NCBI GenBank assembly: GCA_017656295.1
Contig: JACDOC010000016.1
Span: 1 to 59,636 of the forward strand
Source of the DNA: Bacillus sp. (in: firmicutes)
GTDB lineage: Bacteria; Bacillota; Bacilli; Bacillales; JACDOC01
Direction of reading: 5' to 3'
DNA: 59,636 nt
In this document: one piece after another, positions 36,991 through 45,272 of the stretch
Numbering within the stretch: the stretch's first letter is position 1
How the letters are laid out: each line of letters begins with the position of its first letter
Made by a program: the position numbers and the translations under genes
The notes under the pieces: model-generated
Database searches by the model: none
Told to the model about the DNA's origin: nothing
What the model saw: only the letters and a program-made list of their open reading frames with translations

Positions 36991-37947
36991 TCACACATCC
37001 AAGTTTTTCATCAATTGCTGTGCATATTTTACATACCGGTGTAAAGAAAAAGAGGAAGTTAGATCAAAGTAAGTGACAATTTCATCCGTCGGTTTTCCTT
37101 TTAAAAGGGCGTCCAAAATGCACTGGTTCCTTAAATGAAGCGCTGAAATTTTGCGTAAGCCAGCTCGTCGAACTTCTTCTTTGATCATTTCTTGTATTCC
37201 CCGTACGGATAAATATTTTGGACAGTTTGCTTCATAGTCATATTGAAAGCTAAAAGATACATTGTTGTAGGCGACAAATAAAGGATGATCTGAAAAATAG
37301 TGTGGACGTACTTCTTTTGGGATAGAGCGATAATACGTGATTAAGTGATGATGAATTTTATCAGATATGACAAATGTCCGTGTTCTTTTTGCTGAACGAA
37401 CGACGATTTCTTTTTGAGCGAAGTTAACGTCTTTCATTTTGATTTGCGATAGTTCTGTTGGCGTTAAACCAATGTATCGGACGAGGAGAACGATCGCTTG
37501 ATTGCGATGTTTTAAGTCTTTACGAGCGGAGGGAACGTGATGCGGTAAATAATCCTGATCAGCGAACGAATGATACAACCGCTCAAATTCATCATCTTGG
37601 ATAAAGTCATTCTTGGAGAGGGGTCTTAACGTTTCCGTATCCGTTAAATCCGTAATCTCACAACCGACATTAATCGAAAAATGGTGAAATAGACGGTTAA
37701 TGACGACACCAATCCGGCGAATCGTTGCGTGCGAATAGTTTGCCTCATGTAAAGTCTGGAAAAACGATTGTAATTGATCTACCGTTAACTTGCGCATCAT
37801 TGCTTCGTTTGTTTCACCAAATGTATGTTCCATCCAGCGAAAAAAGTGAAGTAAATCCGAGCGATACCGTTTGATGGTCGAAGGCTTCCGGCCTTTGCCT
37901 AGTAACATTTCATAAAAACGATCAACAAATGAAGGGGTTTCGTTCAT
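36991..37947 (-). CDS. Tyrosine-recombinase-like protein with degenerate active site
   Basis: A 318-residue protein with the two-domain layout of XerC/XerD-type recombinases: an N-terminal SAM-like DNA-binding domain (residues 8-95, KPSTIKRYRSDLLHFFRWM) and a C-terminal catalytic-fold domain. The catalytic set is damaged: the first Arg in the GLR box is Thr (YIGLTPTEL), the HxLRH box reads ALHLRNQ, and the histidine before the final tyrosine reads Leu (DLTSSFSLHRY). The second Arg and Tyr remain. It may bind DNA without recombining it. The ATG at 37947 has TAGGAGGATTGG; 26 extra in-frame codons upstream are not needed. No att-like repeats or mobile genes surround it. Confidence 0.75.
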   Translation of the reverse strand: MNETPSFVDRFYEMLLGKGRKPSTIKRYRSDLLHFFRWMEHTFGETNEAMMRKLTVDQLQSFFQTLHEANYSHATIRRIGVVINRLFHHFSINVGCEITDLTDTETLRPLSKNDFIQDDEFERLYHSFADQDYLPHHVPSARKDLKHRNQAIVLLVRYIGLTPTELSQIKMKDVNFAQKEIVVRSAKRTRTFVISDKIHHHLITYYRSIPKEVRPHYFSDHPLFVAYNNVSFSFQYDYEANCPKYLSVRGIQEMIKEEVRRAGLRKISALHLRNQCILDALLKGKPTDEIVTYFDLTSSFSLHRYVKYAQQLMKNLDV

Positions 37948-38150
37948 ATCCAATCCTCCTACACGAATAATTTCACGCATCCAATTTTTTATATAAATTA
38001 TACAAATAAATGAAATAGTTTCCAAGGGAAAAAAGAGAAAATTTTACGAATGGTAAGCTTTCGAATCATATTTTTATTCATTGTAAGCATATATTAACAA
38101 CTGTGATAAAAAGAAAAGGTTGCATTTGATGGGAATTTATTAAAAAGCCA

Positions 38151-38179
38151 TTGTATTTCATGAGAAGAAATGGTAAAAT
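38151..38179 (+). promoter_or_regulatory. Promoter of the SAM-I riboswitch operon
   Basis: TTGTAT, 17 bp, TAAAAT, placed about 20 bases before the riboswitch. Confidence 0.6.
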
Positions 38180-38198
38180 CAGTTTAACTTAATAAGAG

Positions 38199-38299
38199 CT
38201 TATCAAGAGTGAACGAGAGATCGGGCTCGATGACTTCACAGCAACCTGCCATTTTGCAAGGTGCTCCAACCCGCAAAGCATTCGCTTTGGATGATAAGA
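38199..38299 (+). promoter_or_regulatory. SAM-I riboswitch (S-box)
   Basis: The aptamer opens CTTATCAAGAG and closes TTTGGATGATAAG, forming P1. Inside are GGGCTCGATGACTTC (P2 side), CAGCAACCTGCC, AAGGTGCTCCAACCC and GCAAAGC, the standard order of S-box conserved blocks. Binding of S-adenosylmethionine would favour the terminator at 38307-38347. S-boxes nearly always control methionine or SAM-related genes. Confidence 0.93.
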
Positions 38300-38306
38300 A
38301 CGGACG

Positions 38307-38347
38307 AAAACTCTTTTCCCATCATTCATGGCGAAAAGAGTTTTTTT
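38307..38347 (+). terminator. Terminator of the SAM-I riboswitch
   Basis: AAACTCTTTTC and GAAAAGAGTTT pair, followed by seven T, 43 bases before the next start codon. Confidence 0.9.
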
Positions 38348-38389
38348 ATTTCCTCCGTTCTATCCAAATTTCATAAAGGAGGAAATGGG

Positions 38390-38752
38390 ATGAAAGGGAA
38401 TGTGGTGTTAAGGGGCTATTTGGCCAGCCATTACACAGTGGATGCTTTTGTGAGTCATGTGAAAAATTGTGTTATTCAACAGCTGAGAGAATTCGGATGT
38501 GACACAGAACTGTATTTAGATTCACAGCCTAATTTTTTTCTGTTTTACGGTCATGTGAATAATGAGCTATATCATCTGTTATTAACTCGGAACGAAGTGG
38601 ATCAGTTGAAAGCAGCGGGTCCATATGCGTTAGATCGGGCGTTATGGGAGGTTATTTTCACGAGATACAATTACAATCAAAAAAAATTTTCCAGTTCCTA
38701 TTTAAAGCTTGTGTTTTGTGAAACGAGCGATGATGGGGAGGGAGACATATAA
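38390..38752 (+). CDS. Unrecognised 120-residue protein under SAM-I control
   Basis: A soluble protein of 120 residues, MKGNVVLRGYLASHYTV through CETSDDGEGDI, with an AAAGGAGG site. I recognise no family. It looks mixed alpha/beta, with a YLDSQPNFFLFYGHVNNELYHLL core that contains several aromatic residues and three cysteines in total. Its in-frame extension to 38261 would run through the riboswitch and is not real. It is coupled to the VOC gene (TAATG). Because an S-box controls it, a role in methionine uptake, synthesis, salvage or repair of a sulphur metabolite is likely; that is inference from regulation only. Confidence 0.8.
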   Translation: MKGNVVLRGYLASHYTVDAFVSHVKNCVIQQLREFGCDTELYLDSQPNFFLFYGHVNNELYHLLLTRNEVDQLKAAGPYALDRALWEVIFTRYNYNQKKFSSSYLKLVFCETSDDGEGDI

Positions 38753-39144
38753 TGACCATTACCTCTTTTAATCATGTAGGAATTATGGTATCAGATATCC
38801 AATCATCTAAAAAATTTTATCAACAAGTGTTAGGATTAAAAGTAATGGAAGAGTTCGTTCACACGAACGGAGAATTGCATTTAGCATTTTTAGGAAAAGA
38901 TAATCAAACGATCATTGAACTTATAGAAGGATACAATCCAAATCTTCCGGTTGAAGGAAAGGTTCATCATGTTGCATTTTCTGTTCAAGATATTGAAAAA
39001 GAAAAAGAACATTTGCAATCATTAGGTGTACCTCTTGTTTGGGATGACATTACCACTTTACCAAATGGGGGGAAATATTTATTTTTTCACGGTCCAGACG
39101 GGGAATGGATTGAATTGTATGAAAAACGTGTAGAAGATAATTAA
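38752..39144 (+). CDS. VOC-family (glyoxalase-fold) protein
   Basis: A 130-residue metal-dependent vicinal-oxygen-chelate protein. It has the two beta-alpha-beta-beta-beta modules: NHVGIMVSDIQSSKKFYQQVLGL (residues 6-28) and HHVAFSVQDIEKEKEHLQSLGV (about 73-94). Likely metal ligands are His7, Glu50 or a nearby acidic residue, His74 and Glu123 in GEWIELYE. It resembles lactoylglutathione lyase-like proteins, but the substrate cannot be read. It starts with ATG overlapping the preceding stop by one base and is therefore under the SAM-I riboswitch. Confidence 0.85.
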   Translation: MTITSFNHVGIMVSDIQSSKKFYQQVLGLKVMEEFVHTNGELHLAFLGKDNQTIIELIEGYNPNLPVEGKVHHVAFSVQDIEKEKEHLQSLGVPLVWDDITTLPNGGKYLFFHGPDGEWIELYEKRVEDN

Positions 39145-39157
39145 TGAAATATATGGG

Positions 39158-39211
39158 AAAAAGGCTATTGGAGAGAAAAGACATTAAAATCTCCTCCAAT
39201 AGCCTTTTTAG
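39158..39211. terminator. Bidirectional terminator between VOC and thioredoxin-like genes
   Basis: AAAAGGCTATTGGA and TCCAATAGCCTTTT pair over 14 bp; A and T runs on both flanks allow use from either side. Confidence 0.88.
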
Positions 39212-39540
39212 TGGCTTAATTCGTATATTTTTTTCAATTTTTCCCGAAAGACATCGAGATGTACAAAACGTGCTTCCCGTAGCACTTCTTTTCCATCCAT
39301 AAACAATATCATCACAGGTGCTGTAAAGATTGATAAATAACCAGCCACTTCAGGGACATCATCCGCATTGACTACGCCAAGTTGGATGTCCGGAAAATCT
39401 TCTAACACGTTTTTAAGTTGTGGAAACAAGGCATGACAGACACTACAATTGGTTCGCATAATGTATACGAATGAAAAACGATGGTTTGTGATGAACTGTT
39501 CTATTTGAGAGATAGAAGCTAAAACATTTTGCTCATTCAA
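39208..39540 (-). CDS. Thioredoxin-family protein (YdbP-like)
   Basis: A 110-residue cytoplasmic thioredoxin fold with the redox motif CSVC (residues 32-35 in MRTNCSVCHALFPQLK) and the cis-proline in FTAPVMILF. The atypical CSVC in place of CGPC suggests a specialised thiol reductase. It has the usual thioredoxin length, no signal peptide and a GGAGGATTAAT ribosome region. It stands alone on the minus strand. Confidence 0.85.
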   Translation of the reverse strand: MNEQNVLASISQIEQFITNHRFSFVYIMRTNCSVCHALFPQLKNVLEDFPDIQLGVVNADDVPEVAGYLSIFTAPVMILFMDGKEVLREARFVHLDVFREKLKKIYELSH

Positions 39541-39627
39541 TATTAATCCTCCCTTTTATTAAAGTTAACAATACCTATTATAGTATATTTTTCATCAAAA
39601 AGATATTCGAAGGATCAGAAATAAAAA

Positions 39628-39656
39628 TTGACATTTACGTAAGCGTAAATTAAACT
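39628..39656 (+). promoter_or_regulatory. Promoter with embedded MerR-type operator
   Basis: TTGACA (39628-39633) and TAAACT (39651-39656) are 17 bp apart. The perfect dyad TTTACG-TAAG-CGTAAA fills the spacer (39634-39649). It resembles the TTTACGTNNACGTAAA-type operators I recall for LiuR, a MerR regulator of branched-chain acyl-CoA catabolism. Confidence 0.75.
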
Positions 39657-39689
39657 AAATTCAGAATAATCAAATAAATGGTGAGCACA

Positions 39690-40073
39690 ATGGAACAATA
39701 CACAATTTCTCAACTATCCTCCGAATTTGAAATTAGTACCCGGACTATTCGCTATTATGAAGAAAAGGGACTTTTATCCCCAAAACGAACGAATACAGGG
39801 CAACGGATTTATACGAAAACTGATCGTGCTATTTTAAAATTAATATTACGAGGAAAACGATTTGGATTTTCTCTTGATGAAATAAAAGAAATGATCCAAC
39901 TTTTTAACCAAGATCGTTCAGGAAAAAAGCAATTGGAAAAAACAATTGAGTACGGTGAGACAAAATTAAAGGAGGTGAACGAAAGGATAGAGGATTTAAT
40001 GTACTTAAAAAAAGATTTAGAAGCAATTCTTCAAGATTTTAAAGAAAGGTTACGTCTATTAAGGGAGGGATAA
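39690..40073 (+). CDS. MerR-family transcriptional regulator (LiuR-like)
   Basis: A 127-residue regulator. Residues 1-70 form the MerR winged helix-turn-helix (YTISQLSSEFEISTRTIRYYEEKGLLSPKR), followed by a long coiled-coil dimerisation helix rich in Lys/Glu, and there is no obvious ligand domain. The TIRYYEEKGLL and GLLSPKRTNTGQRIY segments are classic. It starts at the ATG at 39690 after GGTGAG. It is co-transcribed with an acyl-CoA ligase and an acyl-CoA dehydrogenase and sits directly after the dyad operator, so it very likely regulates itself and these genes. Confidence 0.87.
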   Translation: MEQYTISQLSSEFEISTRTIRYYEEKGLLSPKRTNTGQRIYTKTDRAILKLILRGKRFGFSLDEIKEMIQLFNQDRSGKKQLEKTIEYGETKLKEVNERIEDLMYLKKDLEAILQDFKERLRLLREG

Positions 40074-41593
40074 TGATGAATATTTCACAATTCTTAGCTC
40101 GTAATGCTCGAAAATTCCCAAATAAGTTGGCTTATATTGATGGAAGTAATTCTTTAACGTATAGCGAAGTCGATAACATCGTCAATCGGCTTGCTTCATC
40201 TTTATCGAGATTACACATTCAGCCAAATGATAAGGTAGTTTTATATTTACCCAATGGATTGGAATTTGTGTATGCCTATTTTTCTGTCTTGCGCTTAGGT
40301 GCAATCGTTGTTCCGATAAATACCCGATTAGCTAAAGAGGAAGTAAAATACATTCTCGAACATAGCGATGCAAAAGCAATCATTGCTCACCATACGTTGT
40401 CTCAACAATTAAACCCTCTCATCAACGAACTGGACCTCTTTTGGATTCATACCGGAAGTAATTCCCCACCTTGGATATCACTTGAGACGTTAATCAATGA
40501 CGGCTCACCTCACTTGATTGAATGTAACCGCCATGATGATGACGATGCTTCCATATTATATACTTCTGGAACGACTGGAAAGTCGAAAGGTGTTTTATTT
40601 ACCCATCGAAATATTTTAACTGTAGCAAATATGATGGTCATTGAAACAAACATGAATAAAGATAGTCGATTATTACACATGATGCCGCTTAGCCATTGTG
40701 CACCACTACATCTTTTTTTCATCGGTGGTCTGTATGTCGGAGCTACGCATGTTTTAGCCTCACAATTTACTCCAAAAGATTTTCTTCATCTCATTCAGTT
40801 GCACAAAATTACACACTTCTTTGGGGCTCCAGTTGCTTATTTACTCACTGCTAAACAATCCGATATCGATGAATATGATTTATCTTCAGTAAAGTATTGG
40901 TTGTATGGCGGAGCACCATTATCGACACAGGAAGTTCAATTTGTTCAGCAAAAATTTAAATCGGATCGATTTATGTGCCTGTATGGGTTAACGGAAGCGG
41001 GACCAAATGGGATATATTTATCACCTGAGGAACATCGTGACAAAGCTGGAAGTATTGGTAAAAATGCCGCACTACATTGTGAAGCGAAAATAGTTAATGA
41101 AAAAGGGGAAGAGGTTAAGGTAGACGAAATCGGGGAAATCGTATTAGCTGGTGAAGGAACGATGAAAGGTTACTATAAAGATCCAGTAAAAACAGCAGAA
41201 ACCATTCGGAATGGGTGGCTATATACTGGGGATTTAGCCCGAAAAGATAAAGATGGATATATATGGATTGTGGACAGAAAAAAAGACATGATTATTTCTG
41301 GAGGTGTGAATATCTATCCGAAAGAAATTGAAGACGTGTTAAAAACGCATCCATCGATATCAGATGTTGCTATCATCGGGGTTCCACATCCGGATTGGGG
41401 AGAAACGGCCAAGGCGTTTGTTGTGACAAATGAGCACATTCCTAATCTCGAAGAAGAATGCAAGCGTTTTCTTGAAGGAAAAGTGGCTGATTACAAAATT
41501 CCACGTCTATTTGAAACAATCGATGAACTTCCTCGGAATGCTTCAGGAAAAATATTAAAGCAGCTATTACGTCAAAAGGAGGTAAAGGCATGA
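40073..41593 (+). CDS. Acyl-CoA synthetase (AMP-binding)
   Basis: A 506-residue ATP-dependent acyl-CoA ligase. The P-loop is YTSGTTGKSKGV near residues 163-174, the adenine-site motif YGLTEAGPNG near 304-313, then the TGDLARKDKDGYIWIVDRKKDMI hinge and the catalytic lysine in NASGKILKQ. The ATG overlaps the merR stop by one base. The next gene overlaps by four bases. The context suggests activation of a branched-chain or other fatty acid for oxidation by the following dehydrogenase. Confidence 0.88.
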   Translation: MMNISQFLARNARKFPNKLAYIDGSNSLTYSEVDNIVNRLASSLSRLHIQPNDKVVLYLPNGLEFVYAYFSVLRLGAIVVPINTRLAKEEVKYILEHSDAKAIIAHHTLSQQLNPLINELDLFWIHTGSNSPPWISLETLINDGSPHLIECNRHDDDDASILYTSGTTGKSKGVLFTHRNILTVANMMVIETNMNKDSRLLHMMPLSHCAPLHLFFIGGLYVGATHVLASQFTPKDFLHLIQLHKITHFFGAPVAYLLTAKQSDIDEYDLSSVKYWLYGGAPLSTQEVQFVQQKFKSDRFMCLYGLTEAGPNGIYLSPEEHRDKAGSIGKNAALHCEAKIVNEKGEEVKVDEIGEIVLAGEGTMKGYYKDPVKTAETIRNGWLYTGDLARKDKDGYIWIVDRKKDMIISGGVNIYPKEIEDVLKTHPSISDVAIIGVPHPDWGETAKAFVVTNEHIPNLEEECKRFLEGKVADYKIPRLFETIDELPRNASGKILKQLLRQKEVKA

Positions 41594-43269
41594 AGCCTTT
41601 AAACAAAGTTGATCCCCATTTCTTATGGAATGTAAAAAAATTAATGGATCCCAAGTTGTACGCATTTACAGAAGAAATGCTTCAAGATTTTTGGCGTAAA
41701 TGTATGACAGATTTTGATCGTCGTGCTGTTCATACTGATCGTGAAGGACAACCACGGTTAATCAAATATGATCGGTTCGGTAACGATATTTCAGAGGTTT
41801 GGGTAAATGAAGGGTATAAACAAACGGTACAAGAGACTTATGCAACTGGAATTGTTGGTTATGTCCATAAATTGATTCCTGATCTCGGACAAAAAGGAAA
41901 TTATGTATATTCATATGCATTAGGATACTTATTGTCTCAAGTTGAGCCCGGCTTTTACTGTCCAGTCACCTTGACGATGGCTACCGCCTATATTTTAGAA
42001 CACTTTGCTGATGATTGGTTAAAAGAAAAATATTTACCTCACGTGACATCTACAGGGGACGTCGAATTATATGAAGGGGCAACGTTTTTAACGGAACGTC
42101 AAGGAGGATCAGATGTCGGAGCGAATGTAGTAAAAGCAGTACCAGAAGGCAATCATTATAAAATTTATGGTGAAAAATATTTTGCAAGTAATGCAGGAAC
42201 GTGCGGAGTTGCCACCGTCTTAGCACGGATAGAAGGGGGCCCACCGGGGACAAAAGGTTTAAGCCTATTTCTTGTTCCTTGGCGTAAAGATGACGGAACG
42301 TTAAATGGTATCCACATCCGCCGTTTAAAAGATAAACTCGGAGTGAGAGCCGTTCCATCGGCGGAGGTAGTGTTTGAAGGGGCTGAAGCTTACCTAGTAG
42401 GAGATCCAACCAAAGGATTTTACTACATGATGGAGGCATTAAATTTGTCTCGTGTATGTAATGCCATAGCCTCCATAGGCATTATGAAACGCGCGTTAGA
42501 AGAATCCAAGAGTTATGCGGTAGAACGAGCGGCTTTTGGAAGAAAATTAATTCAATTTCCAATGGTTCAACAAACACTTTGTAATTTAATAGCCAGACAA
42601 GAAGTTCAAACGAGCGCTTGTTTTCAATTCATCCATTTCTTTGACAGAGTGATGAGTAATCTAAGCCAAGTAACGAAGGTAGAAAAAGCCTGGAACCGAT
42701 TAATCATTGCTCTATTAAAAATGCGTACTGCAGAAGAAGCGATTACCTTTGCGCATGAGGCAATTGAAATCCATGGAGGCAATGGTTATATCGAAGATTT
42801 TATCACTCCAAGATTGTTGCGTGATGCCCAAGTGTTAACCGTTTGGGAAGGAACTGCGAATATTTTAGGGTTAGAAGTTTTAAGATTAATAAAAAAATAT
42901 AATATTCATGAAACATTTGAGGAGTATATTCATAACGAATTAGTAAAACTCCCTGTACATCTACATGCACATAGACATGTAGTAAAAGAAGGGCTTCTCG
43001 AATTACAAGAGCTTCTTACTTCATTACAGAATGAAAAAGAAGAAGTATGGAGCTACTATGCAAAAAAAATAGCCAACCGAATGTGTGACATTTATTTAAG
43101 TGTGGTCGCGTTAAAAGATGCAGCTGAAGGTGGAAAGCGGTATGAAATCATTGCTAAACTATTTTTACAACATATTTGGAAAAATCGTATTTTAGAAGAA
43201 GAACGACTTTCTGAACAATACTTTTCCATTATTTTTAACCCTGAGGAAGTACCTATTTCAAAAGAATAA
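41590..43269 (+). CDS. Acyl-CoA dehydrogenase, AidB-like
   Basis: A 559-residue flavoprotein that oxidises acyl-CoA at the alpha-beta bond. The flavin- and substrate-site segments are GATFLTERQGGSDVG (about residues 159-173), the arginine box VERAAFGRKL and the C-terminal IEIHGGNGYIEDF and VWEGTANILGLEV, the latter carrying the usual catalytic-glutamate region. It is longer than common acyl-CoA dehydrogenases (about 380) and fits the AidB subgroup with an extended C-terminus. It is the last gene in the MerR-ligase-dehydrogenase operon. Confidence 0.87.
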   Translation: MKPLNKVDPHFLWNVKKLMDPKLYAFTEEMLQDFWRKCMTDFDRRAVHTDREGQPRLIKYDRFGNDISEVWVNEGYKQTVQETYATGIVGYVHKLIPDLGQKGNYVYSYALGYLLSQVEPGFYCPVTLTMATAYILEHFADDWLKEKYLPHVTSTGDVELYEGATFLTERQGGSDVGANVVKAVPEGNHYKIYGEKYFASNAGTCGVATVLARIEGGPPGTKGLSLFLVPWRKDDGTLNGIHIRRLKDKLGVRAVPSAEVVFEGAEAYLVGDPTKGFYYMMEALNLSRVCNAIASIGIMKRALEESKSYAVERAAFGRKLIQFPMVQQTLCNLIARQEVQTSACFQFIHFFDRVMSNLSQVTKVEKAWNRLIIALLKMRTAEEAITFAHEAIEIHGGNGYIEDFITPRLLRDAQVLTVWEGTANILGLEVLRLIKKYNIHETFEEYIHNELVKLPVHLHAHRHVVKEGLLELQELLTSLQNEKEEVWSYYAKKIANRMCDIYLSVVALKDAAEGGKRYEIIAKLFLQHIWKNRILEEERLSEQYFSIIFNPEEVPISKE

Positions 43270-43296
43270 GTAATAAATAATATTATTATGTAAACA

Positions 43297-43328
43297 AAAT
43301 CCTTGCCATAGAAATGGTAAGGATTTTT
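43297..43328 (+). terminator. Terminator of the MerR operon
   Basis: AAATCCTTGCCA and TGGTAAGGATTT pair with one mismatch, followed by T. Confidence 0.85.
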
Positions 43329-43375
43329 ATTATTGAGAGTGTTTTGAATAAAAATACATAATTATGAAATTTGTG

Positions 43376-43404
43376 TTGCTTGCTACTGTATTTTATTATA
43401 TAAT
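43376..43404 (+). promoter_or_regulatory. Sigma-A-type promoter of argF
   Basis: TTGCTT, 17 bp, TATAAT, 80 bases before the argF start. Confidence 0.7.
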
Positions 43405-43418
43405 TACTAGCAATTACA

Positions 43419-43453
43419 AAGAATAATTATTACATAATATGAATAAATATAAA
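43419..43453 (+). promoter_or_regulatory. ARG-box-like ArgR/AhrC operators
   Basis: GAATAATTATTAC (43421-43433) and ATATGAATAAATATAAA (43437-43453) resemble the Bacillus ARG box (TGAATWWWWATTCA). They lie just downstream of the argF start of transcription, the normal place for arginine-dependent repression. The second box has only one good half. Confidence 0.55.
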
Positions 43454-43483
43454 AATATTTGATTTCATATTAAAGGTGGGAAT

Positions 43484-44449
43484 ATGATGGGACTTGCTGA
43501 AATGATTCATAACGATGTGATTACAAACTTAAAGGGAAAGGATTTGTTATCTTTATGGGATCTATCTTCAAAAGAAATTGAAAGTTTAATAGCCTTAGCC
43601 ATTGAGTTAAAAAAGGGAGATGCGCTTCATTTTCAACCATTAGCTGGAAAAACATTGGGGATGATTTTTGAAAAACATTCAACGAGGACACGTGTTTCTT
43701 TTGAAGTAGGTATGTATCAATTAGGTGGTCACGCTTTGTTTTTAAGCAATCAAGATATTCAACTCGGACGTGGTGAATCCATACCAGACACGGCTCGCGT
43801 GTTATCCGAATATGTGAATGGAATAATGATTCGAACGTTTGAACAACAAAAAATTATTCAACTAGCCGAATATGCCTCCGTTCCAGTGATTAACGGGTTA
43901 TCGGACGATTATCATCCGTGTCAAGCATTGGCCGATTTATTAACCATATACGAATTGAAAGGACGAATGAAAGACATTTCCCTTGCCTATATTGGAGATG
44001 GCAATAACGTTGCGCATTCATTAATTATTGTGGCTACAAAAATGGGGATGAATATTCGAGTAGCAACTCCTCCATCATACGAACCGAATGAATGGGTGGT
44101 AAAAAAAGCAAAGGAACTAGCGAAGCAAACAGGGGCGACGATTCTTATAACGCATGACCCTTATGAGGCAGTCAAAGGAGTTGATGTCGTCTATACCGAT
44201 GTTTGGGCAAGTATGGGCCAAGAGGATGAAAATGATACACGAAAACAAATTTTTTCCCCATATCAAGTGAATGGTCCACTTATGAGCATCGCGAACAAAG
44301 ATGCGATCTTTTTACATTGTCTTCCTGCTCATCGTGGTGAAGAAGTAACCTCCGATGTGATTGATGGTCCGCAGTCAAAAGTATTTCATCAAGCTGGAAA
44401 TCGTCTTCACGTTCAAAAGGCGTTGTTAGTGGCTCTTTTAGGAGATTAG
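43484..44449 (+). CDS. argF: Ornithine carbamoyltransferase
   Basis: It joins carbamoyl phosphate and ornithine to citrulline in arginine synthesis. The carbamoyl-phosphate motif [13 protein letters not shown] is near residues 65-77, the ornithine-binding element [11 protein letters not shown] near 145-155, and [12 protein letters not shown] carries the catalytic cysteine near 285. The length of 321 residues is usual. It is a lone gene here, whereas argF often sits in an arginine operon. ARG-box-like sites argue for the biosynthetic form rather than catabolic ArcB. No deiminase or carbamate kinase gene is adjacent. Confidence 0.93.
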   Translation: MMGLAEMIHNDVITNLKGKDLLSLWDLSSKEIESLIALAIELKKGDALHFQPLAGKTLGMIFEKHSTRTRVSFEVGMYQLGGHALFLSNQDIQLGRGESIPDTARVLSEYVNGIMIRTFEQQKIIQLAEYASVPVINGLSDDYHPCQALADLLTIYELKGRMKDISLAYIGDGNNVAHSLIIVATKMGMNIRVATPPSYEPNEWVVKKAKELAKQTGATILITHDPYEAVKGVDVVYTDVWASMGQEDENDTRKQIFSPYQVNGPLMSIANKDAIFLHCLPAHRGEEVTSDVIDGPQSKVFHQAGNRLHVQKALLVALLGD

Positions 44450-44460
44450 TCGGAGAATTT

Positions 44461-44611
44461 CTCATAATTCAAGCGGTTTTCTCATAAAACTAAAATCTAT
44501 TCCCATAAATGAATCTTTTTTGCTCATAAATTGAAAAATTTTTCCCATAAACGTGTCATTTTTGCTCATAAAAGTAAAAATTTTTTCTCAAACGATTATT
44601 TTAACTCATAA
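44461..44611. repeat. Degenerate CTCATAAA array with 21-bp period
   Basis: The 294-bp gap after argF holds eight near-copies of [CT]TCATAAA or CCCATAAA. The CATA positions are 44463, 44483, 44504, 44525, 44546, 44567, 44589 (CAAA) and 44607, spaced 20, 21, 21, 21, 21, 22 and 18 bp. Spacer bases between copies are mostly A or T and do not repeat. The period is two helical turns, so all copies face the same side of the DNA. No terminator stem is seen after argF, so the array may take part in ending or processing its mRNA. Confidence 0.7.
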
Positions 44612-44698
44612 TCGAAAAAGATATACGAATCTTATGGTTTTTGTTCTGAATCGGAATGATTAATACGGGCAAAGTGATTACGACTACCGACTCATGAA

Positions 44699-44737
44699 AA
44701 GGCGACCTTCGTGAAAATGTTCACTTGGTCGCCTAAC
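44699..44737 (-). terminator. Terminator of ykuS
   Basis: AGGCGACC and GGTCGCCT pair; on the minus strand a T-containing tail follows, a few bases after the ykuS stop. Confidence 0.75.
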
Positions 44738-44743
44738 ACCTTT

Positions 44744-44992
44744 TTACCCTAAATAATTTTCAACTTCTTGGCACACTTCTTCTGCGGATAGGCCACGTGC
44801 GTCAATGACTCGTCCAGCAGTCACGACATTTTGCATGCCCATCACGTTTTCGTCTTGACCTGAAATCACACAGCAGTCGCAGCCTTTAGCATCTTCCTCT
44901 TGTTTCAAGTCCACCACATCATATCCACGTTCACGTAAGGCATCTTGAACATTTGTTAACGATGATTCTACACCAATTTTAGCCACATGCAC
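44744..44992 (-). CDS. ykuS: YkuS-like protein (UPF0180 family)
   Basis: An 82-residue cytoplasmic protein, [19 protein letters not shown] through [12 protein letters not shown]. It shows the UPF0180 pattern: a short beta strand, [36 protein letters not shown] with a central C-D-C-C cluster, then [18 protein letters not shown]. The function is unknown. It has a GGAGGTGTGC ribosome region and is a single gene. Confidence 0.87.
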   Translation of the reverse strand: MHVAKIGVESSLTNVQDALRERGYDVVDLKQEEDAKGCDCCVISGQDENVMGMQNVVTAGRVIDARGLSAEEVCQEVENYLG

Positions 44993-45094
44993 ACCTCCTC
45001 ACATCCTTAATTTGAGTAGGGTTGCCTATTTTTATTCCTTATCTCATTCATATTTTTGCTCTAAAAGAAAAAAATACGATTGGAGGTGATCTGC

Positions 45095-45226
45095 TTGAAA
45101 AAAAGAAAAAAAGATCCATCAACGATTGGATTATCGTCGTCTCAAGTGGAAGGTCAAGGAACTACTCAACAAGAAACTGGTTCCCAATCCTTGGACTCGT
45201 CACGAAAAAAACAAAAAAGAATGTAA
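45095..45226 (+). CDS. yuzL: YuzL-like small protein (43 aa)
   Basis: A 43-residue hydrophilic protein starting with TTG after a strong GGAGGTGAT site. It begins KKRKKDPSTIGLSSSQVEGQG, with Lys/Arg clusters at both ends and Ser/Gln/Gly in the middle. This is the YuzL pattern, a small protein of Bacillus that looks like a minor spore (SASP-type) component; the function is not established to my knowledge. The longer overlapping frame 45022-45447 in another register is spurious. A terminator follows after 5 bases. Confidence 0.78.
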   Translation: MKKRKKDPSTIGLSSSQVEGQGTTQQETGSQSLDSSRKKQKRM

Positions 45227-45230
45227 ACAA

Positions 45231-45272
45231 AAAACTACCAATGAACAGAGATGGTTCCATTGGTAGTTTTTC
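45231..45272 (+). terminator. Terminator of the yuzL-like gene
   Basis: AAAACTACCAATG and CATTGGTAGTTTT form a 13-bp perfect stem followed by T. Confidence 0.92.

Noticed and set aside
38261-38389. An N-terminal extension of the SAM-I-controlled protein
   Set aside because: It lies in the riboswitch and terminator; AAAGGAGG fixes the start at 38390.
44461-44611. A CRISPR array
   Set aside because: The repeated unit is only about 8 bp and degenerate, the spacing is 21 bp and there are no cas genes.
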